64,000 nt of DNA from positions 1 to 64,000 of the forward strand of contig JBHJHE010000005.1 in NCBI GenBank assembly GCA_050331095.1. Direction: 5' to 3'. This DNA is from MED-G105 sp050331095 (GTDB taxonomy: Bacteria; Pseudomonadota; Alphaproteobacteria; Caulobacterales; Parvularculaceae). A program made the position numbers and the translations under genes. Below, one piece after another: positions 53,304-62,164 of the stretch (the first letter of the stretch is position 1; every line of letters begins with the position of its first letter). The notes under the pieces were generated by a model. That model made no database searches. It was not told the DNA's origin and saw nothing but the letters and a program-made list of their open reading frames with translations.

Positions 53304-54800
53304 ATGTCCCGAACGCAGATCGACTATCTCAACGGCCTCTTCCGCAACGGAGCCAATCGGGTTTTTCTGATCTCTGAGGCGACGGGGCGAGCGCTGACGC
53401 GCGGCGAAGTTGCGGCGCGCGCCCGGGCGATTGCGGGCGAGCTTGGCCGCGCGGGCGTCGAGCCAGGGGATCGCGTCGGTTTCGTCGCCGGCAATTCCAT
53501 CGACCTTGCTCTGCTCTACTTCGGAGCTTGGGCGGCGGGAGCCCAGGTCATCCCCGTCAACCCGCAGCTGACGCCGGCGCAGATCGCGGAGATCCTCGAC
53601 CTCGCCGATGTGCGCCTGGCGCTCGTCTCAGTGTCGGAACGTGCCGCCGCAGCCGCCGCAGCCGACGAAGTTCTTCTGTTTAAGGAAGAAACCGGCGAGA
53701 GGGCTCCCGGCGCCCTCGATGTCTTTTCGCTCCCGACCGGCGACGAGCGGCCGCTTTTCGGCGCGCACGGCGACGATGAAACCGCGTTTCTGCGCATCTA
53801 TACCTCCGGGACGACGAGCCGGCCCAAGGGCATTGACCTCGCCTTTAGGGGCCTGATCGGCAATGAGCGGGCGTTCTGCGATTTTCTCGGGATCGGAGAG
53901 GCGAACCGGTTCTACAATATTTTGCCGATGAGCTATCTCGGCGGCGTACACAATCTTTTGCTTTTGCCGCTCGCCGCGGGCGGGTCCACCGTGATCGGAC
54001 AGCCTCTCGGCGGGACCGGGCTTTACAGTTTCTGGGACACTGTTCGTGAACGGGGCGTGAACACGCTTTGGTTTACGAGCGCAATGCTCTCCATGCTGAT
54101 GGCGCTTCGCGATGATGAGGACATGGGCTGGCTTCGCGACCACATCCGCCTTGGCCTGGTCGGCATGGCGCCGCTCCAACCGTCCGTGAAGGACGCCTTC
54201 GAAGCGCGCTTCGGTTTCCGTCTCCACGAGAATTACGCCATGTCGGAGACGACGTTCCTCACCTCTTCCCATCCAGGGATCGCGTTCCGACCAGGTTCTT
54301 CGGGAAAAATTTTGCCGGACGTCGAACTTGAAATCGTTGGCGAAAGCGGCGCGCTCGTCCCTGACGGCGAGGTCGGCGAAATCCGTGTGCGGACGCCCTA
54401 CATGATGAAAGGGTACGTCGATGCGCCGCAGTCGGACCTCGACAGCTGGACCGACGACGGGTTCCGCACGGGCGACCTTGCTTATCTCGTCGGGGGCGAG
54501 CTTTTCGTCTGCGGCCGCAGCAAGGACCTGATCATCCGAGGGGGGCTAAATATCGCGCCAGCGCAGATCGAGGCGCGGCTATTGGAGCACGAGAGTATCG
54601 CCGACGTCGCCGTCGTCGGCGTCCCTGACGGAGTTTACGGCGAGGAAGTCGCTGCGATGATCGTCCCGCGCAGTCAAGCGGACATCGACCCGGCGGCACT
54701 TAAAGAGTGGATGAAAGACCGTATTCCGCTTTTCCAGCGACCGAAAAAAATCCGCATCGCGGATGAACTGCCGATGGTCATGTCCGGTAATGTCGACTAA
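53304..54800 (+). CDS. Second AMP-forming ligase (ANL), altered C-terminus
   Basis: 498-aa adenylating enzyme with A3 RIYTSGTTSRPKG, A5 ENYAMSETT, A7/A8 FRTGDLAYLVGGELFVCGRSKDLI, and C-terminal domain GLNIAPAQIEARLLEHESIADVAVVG. The usual end of this family is G-K-(I/V)-D-R-K-A-(L/I); here it reads S-G-N-V-D, TAA, K-A-I-A-A-I-I-A-E-A-Q-Q, then TAG54837. Hence the A10 lysine is Asn and the chain is cut just after it. Past the TAA the frame gives 12 further family-like residues. The spacing to the next gene (ATG54842) fits the TAG as the ancestral stop. Confidence 0.75.
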   Translation: MSRTQIDYLNGLFRNGANRVFLISEATGRALTRGEVAARARAIAGELGRAGVEPGDRVGFVAGNSIDLALLYFGAWAAGAQVIPVNPQLTPAQIAEILDLADVRLALVSVSERAAAAAAADEVLLFKEETGERAPGALDVFSLPTGDERPLFGAHGDDETAFLRIYTSGTTSRPKGIDLAFRGLIGNERAFCDFLGIGEANRFYNILPMSYLGGVHNLLLLPLAAGGSTVIGQPLGGTGLYSFWDTVRERGVNTLWFTSAMLSMLMALRDDEDMGWLRDHIRLGLVGMAPLQPSVKDAFEARFGFRLHENYAMSETTFLTSSHPGIAFRPGSSGKILPDVELEIVGESGALVPDGEVGEIRVRTPYMMKGYVDAPQSDLDSWTDDGFRTGDLAYLVGGELFVCGRSKDLIIRGGLNIAPAQIEARLLEHESIADVAVVGVPDGVYGEEVAAMIVPRSQADIDPAALKEWMKDRIPLFQRPKKIRIADELPMVMSGNVD

Positions 54801-54841
54801 AAGGCGATAGCGGCGATTATCGCTGAAGCGCAGCAATAGGT

Positions 54842-55234
54842 ATGGCCTCGAGCCTTCTGAAACCTTTGTCGCTTGCGGCGCTATTGCTCCTTGCCGCATG
54901 CGGGAAAAGCGAAGATCCGGAGGCGGCGGACGGCTCTGCAACAACCACGCGATCCGGCGCTCTCTTGGGAGATATTTATTCGGATCAACGCTGGGCTGTG
55001 CGTGTCGATGGCGCAATCGTTCGGATCTACGCGGCCAAGGGCGGCGTCGCGCCTGTTGGCGCGATACTTCGTGAGGCGATGGACCTGTCGGCATGCGAGG
55101 AAGTCACGTTTTCCGATCCAGTCGCGCTTCGCGCGATAATCGCTCTTGACGACCCTGCGGACGGATCCGAGACCGCGCTCCTGCCGCTCGATCGCTTCTC
55201 GGGGACGCTCGCAAACACCGGACGGATCCTGTAG
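54842..55234 (+). CDS. Lipoprotein N-terminus of a deacetylase-like protein, ended by in-frame TAG
   Basis: 130 aa beginning MASSLLKPLSLAALLLLAACGK, a clear lipoprotein signal with lipobox L-L-A-A-C. The remaining part aligns with the region just before the deacetylase-like module of the 1258-aa protein (GRIL-stop-STGPSCEP against GRVTRLVVRAGGSCPL). TAG55232-55234 interrupts it and the same frame continues into the ORF at 55280. The intact paralogue in this window has no stop at the corresponding site. Confidence 0.65.
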   Translation: MASSLLKPLSLAALLLLAACGKSEDPEAADGSATTTRSGALLGDIYSDQRWAVRVDGAIVRIYAAKGGVAPVGAILREAMDLSACEEVTFSDPVALRAIIALDDPADGSETALLPLDRFSGTLANTGRIL

Positions 55235-55279
55235 AGCACAGGGCCGTCGTGCGAACCGGTCGACATCGATCTGCGCCTC

Positions 55280-56374
55280 GTGGCGACGACGCCCGTCCGG
55301 GTTGAAAGTGAAAGGGTGCTTGGCTTCCTGGCCCGGATCGCGGCTGGCGAGGCGTCGCCGGACAGTCTGCTGGCGGCGTGCGGAGTTTGGGTTGACCGTT
55401 ACGCAGCGATGCTTGAGCTCCTTCGGGCGGCTGGCGTCGCGATCAAGCCCTCGAGCGCAGGCGTGAGGGCTGTCGGCGCGCCAAGACCGGACGGTCCGCC
55501 GACAGCCTATTTGCATCACGACATACATGTGCGAGATATCAGCGGCGCAGCCTGCATGGCGTCGGCCGAGCGCGCGCTCGGCATTGCGAGCCACTACAGC
55601 CTGTTGTTTGAGATGTCGGGTGCGGAGACGCTCGCTCGCGACGATTTTTTGGCGCTGAGGCCCATCATCGGCGACGCCCATCATGTTGGGCTGCATGGCG
55701 CGCCGGTGGATCGTGCGCTCGGAGCGGAGTTCTGCGACGGCGACGGGCGGGATTGTCGGGAAAGAATCGCGAAGCATCTATTCAAACGTCTTGATGGCGC
55801 GATGAGCAAGAACGAGATCGCCCGCGCGCGCCTTCTGCCTGAAGTTGAAGGCGAAGGCGCCGATAGCTTCGGCGAGCGGCGTTTTGTGGCCGATCTTTTT
55901 CCGTCCGCGAGACCCGTGATCGAGAAATCGTTCTCTGTACTGAAAAAGGATCAGGCGGCGTTCGAGGACCTTTTCGGCGGCGGGGAGGTCTACACGGCCC
56001 ATGGGGGCGGCGTCGTTCGGTACGCCGCCGACCAGCGCAACGCGGCCGACGGTTCGCGCGAGCAGGCGATCTGGAACTTGATCGCCTATCTCGGCCAAGC
56101 GCAGTACCTCGCGAAATTCGAGAATTTCGGGCTGCCGCGGGAAATCAATCAGCTCCGCCGCGACATCGATTACGGCTACTTGTCGGATAACAGCCCGAGA
56201 CATTTCTGGCCCGGATTCTCGCGACGGGTCGCGGATGGCGTTGATTTCATCCTGCTGATTCACCCATACCAGTGGCAGGCGGGCCGTATCGGGGACGATC
56301 TTTCGATGCGCGACGGATCGCGACACGATGAGGCCTCGAACGGGCCGGAACAACGAGTTCAGCCGCTCAGGTGA
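55280..56374 (+). CDS. Polysaccharide-deacetylase-like protein, main part
   Basis: Continues the frame of 54842-55234; a separate start at 55280 (GTG) would give 364 aa. It contains LHHDIHVRDISGAACMASAERA (a NodB-like Asp-His motif), a long GDAHHVGLHGAPVDRALG block with further histidines, and YTAHGGGVVRYAADQRNA. These match MRHDVHPRDVPGS, HTMSMHTEPVGR and SVHGGAFHHN of the 1258-aa protein. A deacetylase or deacylase of a surface glycan is plausible; I cannot identify all metal ligands by eye. It ends before the lipoprotein gene at 56393. Confidence 0.6.
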   Translation: MATTPVRVESERVLGFLARIAAGEASPDSLLAACGVWVDRYAAMLELLRAAGVAIKPSSAGVRAVGAPRPDGPPTAYLHHDIHVRDISGAACMASAERALGIASHYSLLFEMSGAETLARDDFLALRPIIGDAHHVGLHGAPVDRALGAEFCDGDGRDCRERIAKHLFKRLDGAMSKNEIARARLLPEVEGEGADSFGERRFVADLFPSARPVIEKSFSVLKKDQAAFEDLFGGGEVYTAHGGGVVRYAADQRNAADGSREQAIWNLIAYLGQAQYLAKFENFGLPREINQLRRDIDYGYLSDNSPRHFWPGFSRRVADGVDFILLIHPYQWQAGRIGDDLSMRDGSRHDEASNGPEQRVQPLR

Positions 56375-56392
56375 AAAACGGGAGCATGCGCC

Positions 56393-56848
56393 ATGGCGAT
56401 AATCGCCGCCGTCCGGACTATTCTCGCCGCATCTTCCATCGGGGCGCTCGCGGCGTGTGGAGGGGAGCCCGCCGAGACAGCGCCGTCCCGGTCCGCTGAG
56501 GCGACGCAAGCTGCGACCGCCCTCGGCGACCCAGGGGCGTGCGACGAGAACGCTTTCGCCGCCAATGTCATCGAGACCAACGCCTATCTGATTGAGGGGC
56601 CTTACGTGCTCGTCGATATGGCTGAAAACACGGGCGGCGCCGAGTTGACCGTCGAGGACGTCTTCTGTGCGGCCGCGGCGATCAGGGAGGTGAACGAGGC
56701 GATCCTTGAGTACCCGGTGAGCCTCGAAGTGGCGCGCATCTCGAATTACGACGAATACGATGCGCCCGGCGCCGTCACTACTGTCGCCGAAGCAACGCTG
56801 ACGGACGCCGGCGTCGATGGCGCAAGGCTCGTCCCTGGGACTGAGTAG
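56393..56848 (+). CDS. Small lipoprotein of unknown function
   Basis: 151-aa product with a lipoprotein signal (VRTILAASSIGALAACGGE). After a low-complexity acidic linker, the mature part has two cysteines (GACDENAF and VFCAAAA) and an acidic, mixed alpha/beta composition. I do not recognise a family. Its stop overlaps the next gene (TAGTG), and the next product is also a lipoprotein, so the two are probably made and function together. Confidence 0.65.
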   Translation: MAIIAAVRTILAASSIGALAACGGEPAETAPSRSAEATQAATALGDPGACDENAFAANVIETNAYLIEGPYVLVDMAENTGGAELTVEDVFCAAAAIREVNEAILEYPVSLEVARISNYDEYDAPGAVTTVAEATLTDAGVDGARLVPGTE

Positions 56849-58812
56849 TGTTCCGAACGCTGAGAAGCGCCTTTTTTGCCCTGTTGGCGAGCGCCTGCGG
56901 CGGCGTTGCCGCGCCGGGCGAAGGCGACCCGCGCCATAATGCGACGGCGCTCGGTTTTTTGGGCGAGATCGATCCCTACCAGCGGGCCGGAACGATCGAG
57001 GTCTATGGCGCGCTTTTTCATCCCGTCAAGAACAGCCCCGTCGGGGTCGCGGACAATGTGCTGACGCCGCTCGAGCCGACCATGTTGCTCAACTGGGGCG
57101 GGTTCGATCTGCATGCGCCAGGGGCCCGTAGTCTCGAAATCTCGCTCGCGTGCGACACCGGGCAAGCGCCTGACTTTCGGACGGGCTTTCTGCTGCGCGA
57201 CGGCGCGCCGGTGGAGTTCGCTAAACCTGGCGGCGACTTCGCGGCGGGAGCGGAGCTTGACGTCGCACGCCTGCCGAACAACGCGCCGGACGCCATGGCG
57301 GCGGCGCTTGGCGAGCGGGAGGTCATATCGCTCAATGCGGCGGACCAATGCGGGCGGTATGTCGCCGACCTGCCGTCTCGTCTTGCGGACGCGCTCGCCG
57401 CGTCGCCGGTCGATAGTCCGGTAACGGACTGGTATCTGCAGGTTGAGGCTGTGAAGGGGACCGTGTCTATAAGTCGGCTGGCGCTCATCGCCGATCGTCC
57501 CCGAAGCGTGCTGAGCGGTCGGCTGACCAACCCGTCGGTTGCGGGCGAAGTGCGGATGCTCGACAGCGCCGGCGGCGTACGCGACGTGGCGGTCAACGCC
57601 GACGGCGGCTTTGAAATCGAACGAGAAGTCGGTCCGGTGTCGGTTTACTTCGAACCCGCCGAACCGGGCGCGAGAGTATACGGCGCCCGTGGTCGCTGGC
57701 TGGAGCCGGAGGGGGCGATCGTCATTGTCAATGACGGCGCGGACCGGAAGCCGGCGGCGGGCGCCGTCGTACCCGACCGCAAGACCCAAATGCCGGCGCT
57801 CCTCAATCGGCGCAACACGCTAAAGAGCAGCGGGCGGTACAATCCGCATACGCGGTTCGTTTTTCTCGGCAAGGAAGGCGAGCCGCAGGAATGGGAAAGC
57901 CGCACGTTCATCAATCAGCACGGCTTTTTCGACCGTGACCGGTTCGCAGAAAATCCTGGCGACTGCCGCCGGGTGGTTCTCGCCGGCGGCAGCAATGTCA
58001 CGACCCTTATGCATCGGCTGACGGAAAAAGCGACGTTTCAGCTTGAGGCGGCGCTCGGCGTCGGACTCGGCGCCTGCGTCGAGGTTTTGTCGGAGGGGCA
58101 GGGGGCGGGTCACCTGGGCTCTTATGCGGAGACGGTTCTGGATTATGCGCCTCAGTTCGAGCCTGATCTCGTCGTTTTTGAAACTATTCCTTATACCCTG
58201 TTATCCGCGGATCCCGAGATCATGCGGATTCTCGAAGGCTGGTGTCCTGATCATCCAAAGTTCACCTATCTTTCTCCTGACGAGGCGGGAGAACTGACGT
58301 TTACGCGACGCGATCCGAAATACGCCCAGAACAAATGTCCGCGCGGGCCGGAAGAGCCGCGCGAGATTGACGGCATGCACCCCTATGCGGCCAGCCGACT
58401 TCCGCTAGATCAGATGGGGCCGACGTCCCGTCGGGCCTACGATCTGCTGTTTGACACGCTCGATTTTGTCGACGCGCGATTGCCGGAAACTGACGTGATG
58501 CTGGTCTCGTACGCACAGCTCGCCCAGGCGATGAAGTCGCCGCGCGATCTGCGACGCGAAACGACCCTGCCGTCGGGTGAGAAAGCGGAGACAGGTCTCG
58601 CGATCTATGCGGATAATTTGCGGAAGCTGTGTGAAGATCGCCGCCGCGCCTGCAAGATCTTCGACGCGGACCAGTTGACCCCCGAAACGTCGGCGCCTGT
58701 CGCGTGGCGGCACGACAATCACCACAATCTCCATGGCTTGCAGGTCTTCAGCGACGGCCTGGCCGAACGGATCCTCGATCTTTATGGAGATGATTGGCGA
58801 TCCGCACACTGA
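56848..58812 (+). CDS. Large SGNH-like lipoprotein, paralogue of the middle module of the 1258-aa protein
   Basis: 654 aa from a GTG overlapping the previous stop. Signal peptide with lipobox L-A-S-A-C, then FLGEIDPYQRAGTIEVYGALF, which corresponds to FGALDPYHRGGTIEVYGALL in the fused protein. VLAGGSNVTTLMHRLTEKATFQLEA (about residue 378) resembles SGNH block I with Gly in place of Asp. GQGAGHLGSY may be block II, and RHDNHHNLHGLQVF near 621 fits the Asp-x-x-His block. The N-terminal ~330 residues are beta-rich. It may be a transferase or esterase acting on a polymer in the periplasm or at the outer membrane. Confidence 0.65.
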   Translation: MFRTLRSAFFALLASACGGVAAPGEGDPRHNATALGFLGEIDPYQRAGTIEVYGALFHPVKNSPVGVADNVLTPLEPTMLLNWGGFDLHAPGARSLEISLACDTGQAPDFRTGFLLRDGAPVEFAKPGGDFAAGAELDVARLPNNAPDAMAAALGEREVISLNAADQCGRYVADLPSRLADALAASPVDSPVTDWYLQVEAVKGTVSISRLALIADRPRSVLSGRLTNPSVAGEVRMLDSAGGVRDVAVNADGGFEIEREVGPVSVYFEPAEPGARVYGARGRWLEPEGAIVIVNDGADRKPAAGAVVPDRKTQMPALLNRRNTLKSSGRYNPHTRFVFLGKEGEPQEWESRTFINQHGFFDRDRFAENPGDCRRVVLAGGSNVTTLMHRLTEKATFQLEAALGVGLGACVEVLSEGQGAGHLGSYAETVLDYAPQFEPDLVVFETIPYTLLSADPEIMRILEGWCPDHPKFTYLSPDEAGELTFTRRDPKYAQNKCPRGPEEPREIDGMHPYAASRLPLDQMGPTSRRAYDLLFDTLDFVDARLPETDVMLVSYAQLAQAMKSPRDLRRETTLPSGEKAETGLAIYADNLRKLCEDRRRACKIFDADQLTPETSAPVAWRHDNHHNLHGLQVFSDGLAERILDLYGDDWRSAH

Positions 58813-58824
58813 ACGGCGTATGTT

Positions 58825-60225
58825 TCAGCGGGGGCGTCCCGACGCTTGAAGAAGTCCTCTGGTGCGTTCATTCAGTTGTTCGATAAGGATAGCCTGAATC
58901 TCCACCGTTTCGATCAGGCGCTGGATCCAGTCGCCAGCTGGCATGCCCTCGGCTGGATCGAACCTCGCTTCATCGGGCATGGACGCCAGGTGGCGTCGCT
59001 TGCGCCAGTGCTTGGCGTAGCCGTCAAGCGTCAGCGGATCCTCCGCCGTGCCGACAAGCGCTTTGAACCGTCGAGCGGGATTATGGGTTCTCGGCTGTAC
59101 GAGGTCGCCATCGTCATGCCGTCGATCCGGACGGCGAGCCGCCGGGATAATCCGATCGGGGACTTTGGCGTCCCACTTTGGCAATGATATCGCGCCATCC
59201 AACGCCTGATCGAAAACGTAGCACGAGAGAACGACATTATAGTCATAGATTGCTTCGGCGTTGATCGCGCCGACGCCTCTGTCGCCCCCGGTCGGAAAGC
59301 CGACGCGAAACCCTGACCCGAACGTTGCGACATTGTTCGTGGCGGCGACCCGGAAGTAAAGTTCGTCTGCGGCGTGATCATAGGTTATCGCCCCCGCATC
59401 GGCGTCGCCCGCATCTCCGAATTCAATACGGCAGCTTCCTGTTGTTGTCGTGCTTGTCATAATGACGCCGGCGTGTTCGTCGCCGCCGATGGCGAGTTCG
59501 CGTCCCCCAACGACGCCCCGCCCGACGCCGACGGCGCCGCCAAACACGACCGACCCGTCATCCTTGTTGATGGTCAGGGCCTCAGTGGACGATGCGAAAC
59601 CGTCTGGACTGACCTTGAAGTGAAAGCTGTCGTCGCCTGCAAGTCCGATTTCGGCGCGGCCGTTCGAAGCGCTTTGAAACAGTAACGTGGCGGCGCCGGA
59701 CGCGCCGTCTTTGTTGATGACGACCCGGCAATCGCCTGTGCCAGGCGTTTCGTCGTCGTGGTTGAAAAGGACGGCGTCGGATTTGATCGCAAGGCGGTTC
59801 GTTGCGTCAGCCGTAGCGTTGCCGCCCAGGCGGTCTGTCGCGCCGGCGGCGAGATCGGCGATAGTCAGACCGCCGCCTGGACCTCCGAGGCCGACCCACG
59901 CAGACCCGTCGAAAACAAGCGCTGCGCCATCATCCTCTACGAAGACGATAAATCCGGCGTGCGGATCAATGCGAGTCCAGGCGCCGTCCTGAAATACAAA
60001 GAGCGCCCCGTCGCCGCCGCTCCAGTCGCCCGTTGCGCCAGCGGCTGCAATGTAAGCGTCGCCGGGTGAGGGCGCGGCGGGCGCAGCGGCAAGGTCGCGA
60101 TCTTTGACGCTTGCCTGCACCACGGCGTCCAGGCGGCGGATCGCTTCGTTATGGATCACATGTTTCTGCGCCTGTTGCGGCGCGAGGTACGGCAACCCGA
60201 GGCGATCGGTCTCGTTCGATGTCAT
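58825..60225 (-). CDS. DUF2793 phage-tail-type protein
   Basis: 466-aa protein beginning RLGLPYLAPQQAQKHVIHNEAIRRLDAVV, the DUF2793 signature found in tail-associated genes of alphaproteobacterial phages and gene transfer agents. A Gly/Asp-rich, beta-structured region follows with tail-fibre-like repeats (LTINKDDGSVVFGGAVGVG, the ITYDHAADELYFRVAA block), and the C-terminus resembles an intramolecular chaperone/coiled-coil (QRLIETVEIQAILIEQLNERTRG). No other phage gene is near. It may be cargo from a former prophage or a host surface adhesin. Confidence 0.7.
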   Translation of the reverse strand: MTSNETDRLGLPYLAPQQAQKHVIHNEAIRRLDAVVQASVKDRDLAAAPAAPSPGDAYIAAAGATGDWSGGDGALFVFQDGAWTRIDPHAGFIVFVEDDGAALVFDGSAWVGLGGPGGGLTIADLAAGATDRLGGNATADATNRLAIKSDAVLFNHDDETPGTGDCRVVINKDGASGAATLLFQSASNGRAEIGLAGDDSFHFKVSPDGFASSTEALTINKDDGSVVFGGAVGVGRGVVGGRELAIGGDEHAGVIMTSTTTTGSCRIEFGDAGDADAGAITYDHAADELYFRVAATNNVATFGSGFRVGFPTGGDRGVGAINAEAIYDYNVVLSCYVFDQALDGAISLPKWDAKVPDRIIPAARRPDRRHDDGDLVQPRTHNPARRFKALVGTAEDPLTLDGYAKHWRKRRHLASMPDEARFDPAEGMPAGDWIQRLIETVEIQAILIEQLNERTRGLLQASGRPR

Positions 60226-60501
60226 TGAAGCGGTTCCCTACGCAACTCCCATGACCTTGGCGGTTTCCGAAGGGGTGTCCGATGAGTATTTTGAATATGC
60301 CGATAAGCCGCTGAATGACGTGACGTTTTCCGTTGCATAAATCCCGGGGATAATCCGGCGGGCCGGGAGAAGCGGAAACTGCGGCGGCGAATGCGGGGGG
60401 CTCGCGCGCTTGCCTCGCCCGAGGAACGTCTTCTAAAAATCCCCGATCCTGGGCGGACCGCTGACGTTTGCGGCGACGCCGCCCCAATGCAAGGTTTCCG
60501 A

Positions 60502-62136
60502 ATGGCATCCTCGCCGCGCCGACACGTTGTTTCGCTGGTTCTCAACAAAGTCGAAGGCGATGGGCGCGTTCTTAAGGCCGCGCAGGCGGCGATGTCGGTT
60601 GGTTTCGACGCGACGGTGGTCGGCGTCGCGGAAGGCCTCGAGGTCGAACATCGCGAGTTCGACGGCGTCCGGGTGTTGCGTCTGCCGAACGCCGGCAAAC
60701 GCCTCGCCGCTCACGGCGCGTGGGGCGGCGACCGTCGAACAAGAGATCTCAGGCTCCTTGTCGGCGTTTTCGCGCGAACGCTCGTTCCTGAACTGATCAA
60801 GCTGAAACCTGATCTCATCCATTCCCATGACATGATCGGCCTCAAGCTTGGCGCCATCGCCGCGCGAACCATGCGCAGCGCCGGGCGGAAGGTTCCATGG
60901 ATCCATGATCTCCACGAATTCGTCGCCGGCCTGAAAGGCGACCTCGCGGAAGCGTACATGCCGATTTGTCTGGAGTACGAGCGAGCATATCTTTACCAGA
61001 CGGATCACCTTGTCACCGTCAGCGATCCGCTGGCGGCGGCCGTTGCGGCGCGATACGGGGTCGATGCGCCCGACGTCGTATACAACACCCCGAAACTGTC
61101 GAATTTCTCCGATGACGGCGCGCACATCCGTGATGTCCTTGGTCTCGAAGCGTCAACGCCGCTCGTCGTGTTTGTCGGCGGCGCCAATGAGCTGCGAGGG
61201 TGCGACTCGATCCTCGAGGCGGGCGGGCGGCTCCCTGACACGCACCTCGCATTCGTCAGCGAAGGCGCTTACGTAGAGGGTCTGGTTGAACGGGCGCAGG
61301 CGGAAGGTTTCGGAGATCGCGTCCACCGCCATCCCTACGTCCCCGTATCCGACGTCACGAGCTTCGTGCGCTCCGCAGACGTCGGGATCCACGGCATGAT
61401 TCACTATCCAAACGGCGAAGTCGCCATGCCGAACAAGATGTTCGAATATCTGCACGGCGGCGTCCCGCTCGCGGTTTCGGACGTCGCCGGCATGAAAGCC
61501 TTCGTCGAAGAACATCGCATCGGTCTTGTTTTCACTGCCGGCGACGTTGACTCGTGCGCGTCGACGATCCGGCAGCTGATCGATAGACGAGCTGAATTCG
61601 CCGCGAACATTACGCCGGACCTCAAGCGCAGATACTCTTGGGAAGCGCAGGAAGAAAAGATTTCGTCCCTCTATTCCCGCTTTTTGTCCGTCGACGCGCC
61701 TGTCGCGTCCTTTGAAGACCGCAAATCAGCGCTTTTTGAGCAGTATCAGGAAGATCTGTTCGTTGACGCCGCCTACGGACGGGCCATCTCCGAAGTCAAC
61801 TTCGGTCAGTTGAAGCGGCAGGTGCGGCAGACCCGCGAGATTGCGACCTCACTAACGTCCCAAACGAAGGATTTTACGGAGCGCACGACCGCCATTGAAA
61901 AGCGGATCAAGAAAGCCGAGGCCGGTATTGATTATCTTAAGGCCGGGATGAAAAGACAAGAATCACGATCTGAAGAAATACTTGATTTGCTCAAAAAACA
62001 AGAAAAAACTGGAATGGCGCGCCATCGCGAAATCCAGAATTGGATTTCGCAGTTGAGCTTTGGCGCGCGATTGCGTGGCCTTGGGCGGCGGGCGTCGCAG
62101 CTGGCGAGAAATCGCTCGGCTAGGGGAAGCGTTTAG
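60502..62136 (+). CDS. GT4-type glycosyltransferase with C-terminal coiled coil
   Basis: 544-aa GT-B enzyme. N-terminal domain: HVVSLVLNKVEGDGRVLKAAQ, IHSHDMIGLKLGAIA, PWIHDLHEFVAGLK. Donor domain: FVGGANELRGCDSILEAG and NGEVAMPNKMFEYLHGGVPLAVSD. The last ~120 residues form a Lys/Glu/Gln-rich coiled coil (RQTREIATSLTSQTKDFTER ... IEKRIKKAEAGIDYLKAGM). It is the close paralogue of the gene at 37054-38502. ATG60502 was chosen; a start at 60391 would add 37 unsupported residues. It is followed 28 nt later by a methyltransferase with its own coiled coil. Confidence 0.85.
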   Translation: MASSPRRHVVSLVLNKVEGDGRVLKAAQAAMSVGFDATVVGVAEGLEVEHREFDGVRVLRLPNAGKRLAAHGAWGGDRRTRDLRLLVGVFARTLVPELIKLKPDLIHSHDMIGLKLGAIAARTMRSAGRKVPWIHDLHEFVAGLKGDLAEAYMPICLEYERAYLYQTDHLVTVSDPLAAAVAARYGVDAPDVVYNTPKLSNFSDDGAHIRDVLGLEASTPLVVFVGGANELRGCDSILEAGGRLPDTHLAFVSEGAYVEGLVERAQAEGFGDRVHRHPYVPVSDVTSFVRSADVGIHGMIHYPNGEVAMPNKMFEYLHGGVPLAVSDVAGMKAFVEEHRIGLVFTAGDVDSCASTIRQLIDRRAEFAANITPDLKRRYSWEAQEEKISSLYSRFLSVDAPVASFEDRKSALFEQYQEDLFVDAAYGRAISEVNFGQLKRQVRQTREIATSLTSQTKDFTERTTAIEKRIKKAEAGIDYLKAGMKRQESRSEEILDLLKKQEKTGMARHREIQNWISQLSFGARLRGLGRRASQLARNRSARGSV

Positions 62137-62164
62137 CCCGTCGTCTGACTAAGGGGAAGTTTCA

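Noticed and set aside
45386..55234. Pyrrolysine or selenocysteine as explanation of the in-frame stops
   Set aside because: The stops are a mix of TAA and TAG and none is UGA; there is no pyl gene or SECIS-like structure in the window, so a dedicated 21st or 22nd amino acid does not fit.
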